Shown here piece by piece: positions 26,397 through 33,249 of a DNA stretch of 64,000 nucleotides. Below the pieces are notes generated by a model. It had not been told where the DNA came from, made no database searches, and was given only the letters and a program-made list of their open reading frames with translations. Numbering within the stretch: the stretch's first letter is position 1; each line of letters begins with the position of its first letter. This DNA comes from CAIWHR01 sp963717695 (GTDB lineage: Bacteria > Pseudomonadota > Gammaproteobacteria > Burkholderiales > Casimicrobiaceae). A program made the translations under genes and the position numbers. The DNA lies in contig CAVQWR010000007.1 of assembly GCA_963717695.1 (NCBI GenBank), positions 558,001 through 622,000 on the forward strand, read 5' to 3'.

Positions 26397-26915
26397 ATGA
26401 AGCATTTGATTGCTGCTGCCACGCTGTTTGCCGTTTTGCTGAGCGCGCCGGTCGCCGCCGCACCGGTACTGATGTCCGCAGAGTGGGCGAAGGAAGCCTG
26501 CGAGGCGTGGAACAAGGACCCGGTGCTGACCGACAAGCTTGTCGAAAGCGGCTGGGTGAAAAACGACGCCGGCCGCGGATTCAAGGTCATGGGAGTCTAC
26601 CGCTCCGATTGCGGAAGCACGCCCACCGCAGAATTGCGCGTTGCGCTGAAGGACGGCAAGGCAATGTGCGTCTACGGCGGGACGCCGGAGACGGCGAAGC
26701 TCGACTCCGCGGCAGATTACGTGATGAAAGCCGAGACGGTGCGCTGGGTCGAAATGGGCAAAGGCGAATACGGCCCGATGAAGGCGATGATGCTTGGTCG
26801 CCTCGGATTCGACGGCCCGATGGTGGAGGCCATGGGCAATATGGGCCCGTTCGAGAACTTCCTTCTGCTCGTCGGCAAGGTGCCGGGCGACACGACGTCG
26901 TGCCCGGCAAAGTAG
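26397..26915 (+). CDS. Periplasmic SCP2-like lipid-binding domain protein
   Basis: A 172-residue protein with a signal peptide (cleavage near residue 22). The SCP2-like pattern includes RGFKVMGVYRSDCGSTP, ADYVMKAETVRWVEMGKGEYGPMKAMMLGRLGFDGP and FENFLLLVGKV. SCP2 folds bind lipids or quinone-like molecules in a hydrophobic tunnel. It follows the RND pump by 81 bp and an AGAGGGTAAA site precedes the ATG. The role in the sulfur block is unknown; carriage of a hydrophobic cofactor or sulfane species is speculation. The family call is moderate. Confidence 0.65.
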   Translation: MKHLIAAATLFAVLLSAPVAAAPVLMSAEWAKEACEAWNKDPVLTDKLVESGWVKNDAGRGFKVMGVYRSDCGSTPTAELRVALKDGKAMCVYGGTPETAKLDSAADYVMKAETVRWVEMGKGEYGPMKAMMLGRLGFDGPMVEAMGNMGPFENFLLLVGKVPGDTTSCPAK

Positions 26916-26975
26916 ATCCTCAATCTCGTCGAGGCGGGCCGTCTGCGCATCAGTGAATGCCCACGGATTATCTCA

Positions 26976-27440
26976 ATGCATCCTTATCCCCATCTATACA
27001 CGGTATGCGCCGACGGCGGGTCAACGGGCCGCGTTTCGGTGAACGCGACCGGGCTGCCGCAGATCGACACAGCCCCGCCGGTGCAATTCGATGGTCCGGG
27101 CGGTATGTGGTCGCCCGAGACCCTCCTGTGCGCGTCAGTCGCCGACTGCTTCATTCTCACGTTTCGGGCCCTCGCCAGGGCTTCGAAGTGCAATTGGAGC
27201 GAGCTCACCTGTCAAGTCGAGGGCGTGCTGGACCGGGTCGATGGCGTTGCGCAATTCACGCGCTTCGCTACTCGGGCGACCCTCAAGTTGGCGGAGGGTG
27301 CGGACGTTGACATCGCGCATACCCTGCTGGAAAAAGCCGAGGATCGATGCCTGATCGCGAACTCCCTGCGCGGTGCCCGAGTCCTGGTCGCCAAGGTGAT
27401 CCTCGCGAGCGAAGCCGGTGAATTGCAAGGGTCAGGCTAG
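26976..27440 (+). CDS. OsmC/Ohr family protein
   Basis: A 154-residue OsmC-like protein. The first cysteine region is ETLLCASVADCFILTFRALA and the second is AEDRCLIANSLRG, as in family members that reduce peroxides or handle thiols. It starts 60 bp after the SCP2-like gene on the same strand and may end the operon. OsmC-type proteins near SQR genes are plausible persulfide- or peroxide-detoxifying enzymes; the substrate is inferred. Confidence 0.82.
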   Translation: MHPYPHLYTVCADGGSTGRVSVNATGLPQIDTAPPVQFDGPGGMWSPETLLCASVADCFILTFRALARASKCNWSELTCQVEGVLDRVDGVAQFTRFATRATLKLAEGADVDIAHTLLEKAEDRCLIANSLRGARVLVAKVILASEAGELQGSG

Positions 27441-27657
27441 GATTTCGCGGTCCGTCGTGTGGGGGCTTGGGGCCGAACGACGGGGCACCGACACGACACG
27501 AGCGTCATTGATGCGCCGCGCTCCATGGGGCCTTCGAGCCTCGGGTCGCCGACGGCGTACTCGACCTCGAAGGATCTGCGCATTCGTGGGCGCAGACACC
27601 TTCAGTAAAGGCAGCGGATACCGAAGGTCCGCGCGGGGGAGCAAGCCGCTGACAGGA

Positions 27658-28359
27658 TCACCATTTGATCGCCTGGTGGCGATCCAATCGAGATAGCGCA
27701 ATTGTGAGCCCGATTGTTGCGATCACCAGAAATATCGGTCCGAATAGCCAGAACACCAGCGGAACTGCAACGAACAGCGACCGGATCCCGACCGCCATCA
27801 TGTAGCCTGCCCGGTTGAGGCGACGTGCGACTGCTTCCGGCGCCAGGGCCTCGTTCGCCTCGCGGAGTTCCTTGGGTACGTTGATCATAAACAGGACGTG
27901 GTTTGTAAGGCGGATGGACATGATGAATGCGAAGAACGCGACAAGAAAGTCCGCCAGCAGGCACATTACCTTGACGCTCCACAGCTCGGCCGAAGGCGGC
28001 CCGAGATGATTGATCGCGTGCCAGCCGCGGGCAATGCTGTCCGCCTGCCCGGAAAGCGTGAGGGTGCCAATGATCAGCAAGGTAACCGTCGAGACCAGCA
28101 GAATGCCGGCCATGATGAAATTGCGCAGTGTCTGCACGGCCATGACATCCCTGGACGGATTCGCCATGACGTGCTCCACCCACAGCCGGCGAGCGGATTC
28201 ATTGATGAAATGGATGGAATAGGCGGGATTCCGCCGCACCTGGATACTCAGGTGGTAGTAATAGCCGCCGATCATCAATAAGCTGAAGGCCAACGCGAGA
28301 AGATCCGGCTCCAATGCCTGGACCCATTGCTGATCGAACCAGTATCCAGCCACGTTCAC
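27658..28359 (-). CDS. DUF599 membrane protein
   Basis: A 233-residue membrane protein with four hydrophobic segments (about residues 20-40, 85-110, 130-155 and 195-225). The DUF599 pattern includes SARRLWVEHVMANPSRDVMAVQTLRNFIMAGILL. It is convergent with the OsmC gene and divergent from the ankyrin gene. No function is known for the family. Confidence 0.8.
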   Translation of the reverse strand: MNVAGYWFDQQWVQALEPDLLALAFSLLMIGGYYYHLSIQVRRNPAYSIHFINESARRLWVEHVMANPSRDVMAVQTLRNFIMAGILLVSTVTLLIIGTLTLSGQADSIARGWHAINHLGPPSAELWSVKVMCLLADFLVAFFAFIMSIRLTNHVLFMINVPKELREANEALAPEAVARRLNRAGYMMAVGIRSLFVAVPLVFWLFGPIFLVIATIGLTIALSRLDRHQAIKW

Positions 28360-28616
28360 TCCTTGATTTTCGCAACGGCGGCCTTCGGTGGACCCCTCTT
28401 GCAGGCACGCGAAACAAGCTCTGCCGCACCGCTTGATCGGCGTTTTTCACTGCACTCGAGGCACGGGCAGGACGTTTTCACCTTGCCATCACCTGCTCGC
28501 TGCAAAGCCGCGTTCATGGATTCCGTGGGGGCTTGCGGACAAGGTAGAGTTCTTGTGGAATTGTAAACCCACGGTAGCCGTGTCTCGTCGACCCGCGCGC
28601 CGTTTCGGAGAATGCG

Positions 28617-29201
28617 ATGTCTGAACTCCTGTTCCGCGCTGCCGAGGCCGGCGATCTTGCGGGCGTGCAAGCCCTGTTGTCAGGGGGTGCCGCATGCGAC
28701 GCGCACGACGCGAATGGCGCAACACCGCTGATGCTGGCCGCCCATGCGGGGAAGCTCGATGTGGTGCGCGCGCTGATCGCTGCGGGGGCGGATGTGAACG
28801 CGACCGATGAGCGAGGCTGGGGAGCGTTGATGAAGGCGGTATACAACCCGGGGCTCGATCGCGGGTTTGCCGACGTCGTGGAAGCGCTGATCCAGGCGGG
28901 CGCAAGCGTCGAGGCGCCGATCGTGTACGGCATCCGTCCGCTGATGCTTGCTGCCGGGTACGGCGAGACGGCCGTCGTGGAAGCACTCCTCAGGGCCGGC
29001 GCCGACGTCCTGGCGCGAAATGACGGCGGGTTGACCGCGCTGATGATGGTCAAGGAGAAGTTCTACGTCGATGTCATCAATCTGCTGCACGAAGCGGAGC
29101 GCCAGGCAGGCGTCGGCGAGGGCAGCTGCTCGACCAAGAACGCGCCGGGCTCCCAGGTCGTTACCTTTCTGAAATCTCGGGCGCGCAACCAGAGTCGCTG
29201 A
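28617..29201 (+). CDS. Ankyrin-repeat protein
   Basis: A 194-residue protein with about four to five ankyrin repeats. The repeat marks are NGATPLMLAAHAGKLDVVRA, LIAAGADVNATDERGWGALM and LIQAGASVEAP. There is no signal peptide, so it is probably cytoplasmic. GGAG 6 bases before the ATG supports the start. It stands alone; the partner protein is unknown. The last 30 residues are non-repeat and contain a single Cys (GSCSTKN). Confidence 0.85.
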   Translation: MSELLFRAAEAGDLAGVQALLSGGAACDAHDANGATPLMLAAHAGKLDVVRALIAAGADVNATDERGWGALMKAVYNPGLDRGFADVVEALIQAGASVEAPIVYGIRPLMLAAGYGETAVVEALLRAGADVLARNDGGLTALMMVKEKFYVDVINLLHEAERQAGVGEGSCSTKNAPGSQVVTFLKSRARNQSR

Positions 29202-29380
29202 CGCCAGATCGTCACGCGCATCGGTCAGAACGGGGCGTCCGGACTTGATGTGCGTCGACCAAGACCTCCCGAAGCCGCTCAGGCTCCGCGCCTGATGTTC
29301 AGTTGCTTTCGGCCGTTCCCTGAGAGATCGTGCGTCAATCTCCGCGCGCGGCGCAATGCCGCAGCGTAGAGTTCGATCGT

Positions 29381-29394
29381 TTGATCACAGTCAA
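29381..29394. promoter_or_regulatory. FNR/DNR-type box TTGAT-N4-GTCAA
   Basis: The 14-bp element TTGATCACAGTCAA matches the FNR/Anr/Dnr consensus TTGAT-N4-ATCAA with one difference. It is centred about 57 bp upstream of the small gene at 29445, a position suited to activation. It suggests induction under low oxygen or nitric oxide. Confidence 0.6.
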
Positions 29395-29444
29395 ATCGCA
29401 AACTGAGGCGCCGGATCAGCATAGGTGTGTGCTGTGGAGGCGTC

Positions 29445-29693
29445 ATGAATGAGCGTATGTTTCAGAGCGAACTCTACAAGGCCCGGGCCAATCGCGATCG
29501 TGGCTCGCGATCGGATTACTGGCTTGGCTACGAGCGGGGATTGATTCGCGGCCACCACGGGGAGCGTTTTGGTACCGACCAGGAGCACGAGCTCTGGCTG
29601 ACGCTTGCGGTGGAGGAGGAACCTGCGCTTCGTGAGCGCGGGCGTGGCTACCGCGACGGGCTCGTTGTGGCGACGGCGGAAGAGGCTGCCTAG
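29445..29693 (+). CDS. Small conserved-looking protein of unknown function, probably FNR-regulated
   Basis: An 82-residue soluble protein rich in Arg, Glu and Tyr (SDYWLGYERGLIRGHHGERFGT, GRGYRDGL). The motif YWLGYxRGxxRxHHGxxFG appears to be a family signature, but I cannot name a function. GGAGG five bases before the ATG fixes the start. The FNR-type box upstream suggests oxygen-responsive expression. Confidence 0.65.
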   Translation: MNERMFQSELYKARANRDRGSRSDYWLGYERGLIRGHHGERFGTDQEHELWLTLAVEEEPALRERGRGYRDGLVVATAEEAA

Positions 29694-29840
29694 AACGGGT
29701 GAAACGCGACGGTCGCGAAATTGTCGCGACGACAGGGCGAGCTCGAGTCCGCTCTGCAGATTCTCTGCACTGCGGCAGCATTTGGTGCCAGCGGGCGCTA
29801 TTTAATACACGATGGCGCACGCCCTCAGAGGGAGCCTTGG

Positions 29841-29889
29841 TCGGGCTCATAACGCGACGCTCGAAGATTCAAATCCTTCCCCCGCAACC
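29841..29889 (+). pseudogene. 3' half of an initiator tRNA(Met)-like gene (remnant)
   Basis: The sequence TCGGGCTCATAAC resembles the anticodon arm of tRNA-fMet (CAT anticodon). GATTCAAATCC resembles its T arm, and CCCCGCAACCA its acceptor end with encoded CCA. No pairing 5' acceptor or D arm is found upstream, and the anticodon stem has a mismatch, so this is a fragment and not a working gene. tRNA 3' ends are frequent integration sites. Confidence 0.5.
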
Positions 29890-29924
29890 AACAATTGAAC
29901 GGCTCGCCAACTGGCGGGCCGTTT
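29881..29924 (+). repeat. Direct repeat copy 1 (tRNA tail plus terminator)
   Basis: This 44-bp segment matches 31441-31484 at 39 of 44 positions in the same orientation. It covers the CCGCAACCA tail and the hairpin. The two copies bracket the LanC-like gene, about 1.56 kb apart. Confidence 0.65.
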
Positions 29925-29930
29925 CTTCTT
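29898..29930 (+). terminator. Rho-independent terminator
   Basis: The stem AACGGCTCGCC pairs with GGCGGGCCGTT (one G-T wobble), with a 4-base loop and a following TTCTTCTTT tract. It probably once ended the tRNA-like unit, or serves the small gene upstream. Confidence 0.75.
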
Positions 29931-30095
29931 TCGGCCGGTAGATGGCGATTTGCGTCGATCGGTGGAATCCACAGCCAATAGCAGTCATCCAAGCTATGAT
30001 CAGGCCGGCCACTTCGCTGTGGTGCGCCGGTGATTGTCTGGCGTAACGGTCGGCGCAACCGGTGACGCGCGTTTGTCAACTGGCGGAGAGACAAC
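29931..30095. other. Leader region of the LanC-like gene, nothing recognised
   Basis: Together with the tRNA remnant this makes a 400-bp gap between the small gene and the LanC-like gene. No open frame of note is present. A GGAGAG ribosome site at its end serves the next gene. Confidence 0.4.
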
Positions 30096-31304
30096 ATGCT
30101 ATTCGAACCCGCCCGGCACGAGCAGTTGCAGGACATCGACTGGGACGCCACGCTTGCCCGCGTCACCATTGCCGACATCGTCGGAGACACGGAGGCGGCG
30201 CTGGAAGCCGACGTGACCTGGCCTTGTCACCCTCGCGATGAAGGCACAAATCCGAAGCCGCTCCACAATTCGATTTACATGGGCGCTTCCGGAGTGTTGT
30301 GGGCGCTGTGGTATCTGGAACGGGCCGGTGCGGTTTCGCTAAGCGTCAAGCCATCCAGCTTGATCGAACGCGTCCATGCGTCCTACCTCGCCGTGCCGGA
30401 CACTGGCGAATTGGCACCTTCGTACCTGCTGGGCGAGGTGGGCATCCTGCTCATCCAGTGGCGGCTTACCGGCACGCGCGAAGCGGCCGAGCGAATGTAC
30501 GAGGCCGTCGCCGGAAACATTGCAAACCCAACCAACGAGGCACTCTGGGGGGCACCTGGCACCATGGTCGGCGCGCTGCATATGTTTGGCTGGACGGGCG
30601 AAGAGCGTTGGCGCGAACTCTATCTTGAGAATGTCGAACAGCTCTGGCGGACCTGGCATCCCAGTGATAACGCCCATTGCCAGCTGTGGACGCAGGATCT
30701 CTACGGCAGCATTGTGCAGCTGCTCGGCGCCGGCCACGGATTTGCCGGCAACGCGTACGCGCTGCTTCGCGGCGCGGCCCTGCTTCCCGCAGAACGCCGT
30801 GAAGTGCTCTACGACCGATGCGTCGAAACCGTTCGTGCGACCGCCGTCTTCGAGGGTGATTGTGCCAACTGGCCGCAGAGCGTCGGGGCGTCACGGCCCG
30901 GTCGCACGCACATGCTCGTCCAGTGGTGCCACGGCGCGCCCGGCTTCGTGACCGGCCTTGCCGATTTTCCGGCCAGGCGGTCGGCGGACATGGACGACAT
31001 GCTGGTCAAAGCCGGCAACGCGGTTTGGGACGCCGGCCCGCTGGCCAAGGGTCCGGGCATCTGCCATGGAACGGCGGGCAATGGCTACGCCTTTCTGAAG
31101 CTCCACCAGCGCACCGGCGACTCAATCTGGCTTTCGCGTGCGCGATCATTTGCGATGCACGCAATCGCCCAGAGTGAACGGGAACGGCAACGACATGGAC
31201 GCCGACGATACTCGCTATGGACCGGCGACCTGGGGCTCGCGGTCTACCTTTGGCATTGCCTGAACTGCTCCGGCGGCTTGCCCGTACTCGACATCCTCGA
31301 CTAA
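30096..31304 (+). CDS. Orphan LanC-like (lanthionine synthetase C family) protein
   Basis: A 402-residue alpha/alpha-barrel protein of the LanC family. Barrel-repeat marks are YMGASGVLWAL, GAGHGFAGNAYAL, QWCHGAPGF, GICHGTAGNGYAFLKL and SLWTGDLGLAVYL. The zinc ligands are Cys278, Cys323 and His324. LanC enzymes add cysteine thiols to dehydroamino acids in peptides; eukaryotic LANCL relatives act on glutathione or phosphorylated proteins. No LanB/LanM dehydratase, precursor peptide or transporter is nearby, so it is a stand-alone member. It lies between two direct repeats, hinting at a mobile or transferred cassette. Confidence 0.85.
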   Translation: MLFEPARHEQLQDIDWDATLARVTIADIVGDTEAALEADVTWPCHPRDEGTNPKPLHNSIYMGASGVLWALWYLERAGAVSLSVKPSSLIERVHASYLAVPDTGELAPSYLLGEVGILLIQWRLTGTREAAERMYEAVAGNIANPTNEALWGAPGTMVGALHMFGWTGEERWRELYLENVEQLWRTWHPSDNAHCQLWTQDLYGSIVQLLGAGHGFAGNAYALLRGAALLPAERREVLYDRCVETVRATAVFEGDCANWPQSVGASRPGRTHMLVQWCHGAPGFVTGLADFPARRSADMDDMLVKAGNAVWDAGPLAKGPGICHGTAGNGYAFLKLHQRTGDSIWLSRARSFAMHAIAQSERERQRHGRRRYSLWTGDLGLAVYLWHCLNCSGGLPVLDILD

Positions 31305-31725
31305 GGTACGAAGTAGTTGGCGGCGCAAACGTGCGCCTTGGGTCGATGGCGGCTGCCCGGCCCGGACCGGGGCGCGGTCATAGCGTGGCGGTGGAGGCTT
31401 CGCTGGACGTACGTACCGCAGGTGGGCTCGTTTGCGGGCCCCGGCAACCGACAAGTGAACGGCTCGCCAATCGGCGGGCCGTTTTCGCCTGTGCTCGCCC
31501 GGAACGGCCAAGCCGTGCCCTGTACGGGACGTTGAATGCGTAGGACTCCTTTCGGCCATCTTGACGCGGTCAACGTTGCCGCCCAACTTGCGCTTGGAGG
31601 CGGGCGTTCATTTCCGCGCGGCAGCCCGCGCCGCTGCGAATCTCAACGATGCACCTGACCGATGGCGGCGATCGGAACCCGATGCCACGCGACGGCGCGA
31701 AGCGGGGCACGCCGAAAGTTGAACA
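31305..31725. other. 420-bp gap with terminator repeat, no gene seen
   Basis: The region between the LanC-like gene and the convergent methyltransferase holds the second repeat copy and its hairpin near 31458-31484. After that no frame looks coding. A TTGACGCGGTCAA palindrome is at 31561-31573. Confidence 0.45.
31441..31484 (+). repeat. Direct repeat copy 2 (tRNA-tail-like plus terminator)
   Basis: CCGGCAACCG followed by the hairpin AACGGCTCGCC/GGCGGGCCGTT and a T run. It is 39/44 identical to 29881-29924. The sequence before it keeps a GGGCTC like copy 1, but the rest of the tRNA part is lost. It also works as terminator for the LanC-like gene. Confidence 0.65.
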
Positions 31726-32808
31726 TCACAGCCACAATGGAGTCGTCAACCGCCCAAAATACTCGGAGATCACCGTTTCACCCGAGTTCGTTCCGGCATG
31801 CCAGGTAACCTTGAGTTGTTTGGGCACACCGGGCAATGGGTCACCCAAGATGGGTTCCAGTTCCGTGGCGCACGATACGAACAAGCGATCTTCCACTACC
31901 AGGTTGCGAACAATGCCCGTAACGTCCTTCCAGGTGTTCCCGGCACCATAGATGGCCTCGCTGCAAACAAGCCTTTCTCCGCCTTGTTGCGCGCCCGGCT
32001 TTCGGCCGAACAACGTGTTGCAGCAAGCCAGTTCCTGGTTCTTGCCCGGCGGAAGCTGCGCGACGTAAGGTCTTGCCTTGAGACTTTCATAGGGTTCCTG
32101 AAGGAGTTCACCGAGTCTCGTGTTCAGGAAATGCTCCCTCGCGGCTTGAGGCAGGCCGCTAGCCCATGAGGCAATCATGAAGCGTAACGCCGTTATGGGC
32201 CGCAACTCTTCATATACCTCGACACCAAGAACCCCAATGCCGGGAAATAGATTCTTCAGGCCCTGGTGCGTCATGTTGTAGTAGTGATGAGGGTAGCCAT
32301 GATAGGGCTCAAGAAATGGCACGCAACACATCAGATCTCCGCCGGGCTTTAGCACCCGCATGATCTCCCGGGCGCAGGCGAATGGGTCCTTCACATGTTC
32401 GAGCACGGCATTGGTGTGGACGGCGTCAAACACTTCATCATTGAACGGCAACTGCTCACCCACGGCAATCACATCGGTGGATTCATACGCGACAATTTCC
32501 AGATTGACGACGTTGTCGAGGTATGAGTTACGTTTCCCGGCGCCGAAATCAAGAATGAGTCCATTCCGGTGCTTGGCAATGAGCTGGAGCGCAGGAGCGT
32601 GATAGGCATTTTCCGACACGTTGGTCGTGTCGATGATATTGAAGAGTTGCCTGGTTTCGTCATCGAGGCAGTCATAGTGCCGATCGGTTCTGCACCCCAG
32701 ATACTCGGGCTTCATCAGGGGGGCGAGCCTATCCAGCTTGATCCGCTTCAATTCAGTGATCGACATGAACTGCTTCCCGAGGAGATCCGGTGGTTGAAAG
32801 AGGCCCAT
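31726..32808 (-). CDS. Class I SAM-dependent methyltransferase, probably acquired
   Basis: A 360-residue protein. The central methyltransferase domain has LILDFGAGKRN (SAM motif I), VFDAVHTNAVLEHVKDPF and EIMRVLKPGGDLMCCVPFLEPYHGYPHHYYNMT. The N-terminal 60 residues resemble the Trm112-like leader of glycan-cluster methyltransferases, and about 120 C-terminal residues are unrecognised. The base composition is visibly lower in GC than neighbouring genes, suggesting transfer. Similar enzymes sit in surface-polysaccharide clusters, but no glycosyltransferase is beside it here. Confidence 0.78.
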   Translation of the reverse strand: MGLFQPPDLLGKQFMSITELKRIKLDRLAPLMKPEYLGCRTDRHYDCLDDETRQLFNIIDTTNVSENAYHAPALQLIAKHRNGLILDFGAGKRNSYLDNVVNLEIVAYESTDVIAVGEQLPFNDEVFDAVHTNAVLEHVKDPFACAREIMRVLKPGGDLMCCVPFLEPYHGYPHHYYNMTHQGLKNLFPGIGVLGVEVYEELRPITALRFMIASWASGLPQAAREHFLNTRLGELLQEPYESLKARPYVAQLPPGKNQELACCNTLFGRKPGAQQGGERLVCSEAIYGAGNTWKDVTGIVRNLVVEDRLFVSCATELEPILGDPLPGVPKQLKVTWHAGTNSGETVISEYFGRLTTPLWL

Positions 32809-33249
32809 GCGAAGTTACTGCATCGTCGCCGTTGAATCAAACGTCGCCGGTTGGCGACCGTCCCGAGTTCGACAGCCTTCCCAGCGCGAATCCGCCTGAG
32901 CTGTATTCGCGGCGGACGGGTAACGCTTCGGGTACGCCCATGACGACGATCGCCACCCCATGGCGCGACCGCTGAGTCGCGATTGCGGCTTCGGAGACGA
33001 CTTAACGACTGCATTGGGTTGAGGATCCAACGGGCGGATGCAACACATCATGGCGTGAGCCATCATGGGAGTGTTGCCGACGAGGCCTCGGATCCATTAC
33101 TCGGAGAGCCCGAAGGCGCTGATTCGGGAGCGTTGGCAGACGGGCGAGTCCGCGATCGCGTCGCCATGGAGGCGCCGATGCCCGGCAGGCAACCGCGATA
33201 TGTGGTCGATAGGAACGCTCGATCGGTCGAACTGTCGTCGCGACCGGAC
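32809..33249. other. 440-bp gap, no supported gene
   Basis: The region between the methyltransferase start and the tamB stop has short open frames on both strands, but none with family-like sequence. It must hold the methyltransferase promoter. It marks the edge of the accessory region. Confidence 0.4.

Noticed and set aside
30096..31304. Lanthipeptide biosynthetic cluster around the LanC-like gene
   Set aside because: No dehydratase, precursor, protease or ABC transporter within 10 kb on either side.
29881..31484. Insertion sequence bounded by the 44-bp repeats
   Set aside because: The repeats are direct, not inverted, and no transposase is encoded between them; a tRNA-tail or terminator duplication explains them better.
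31561..31573. TTGACGCGGTCAA as an FNR/DNR site
   Set aside because: The half-sites are spaced by three bases, not four, and no gene start lies downstream at a suitable distance.
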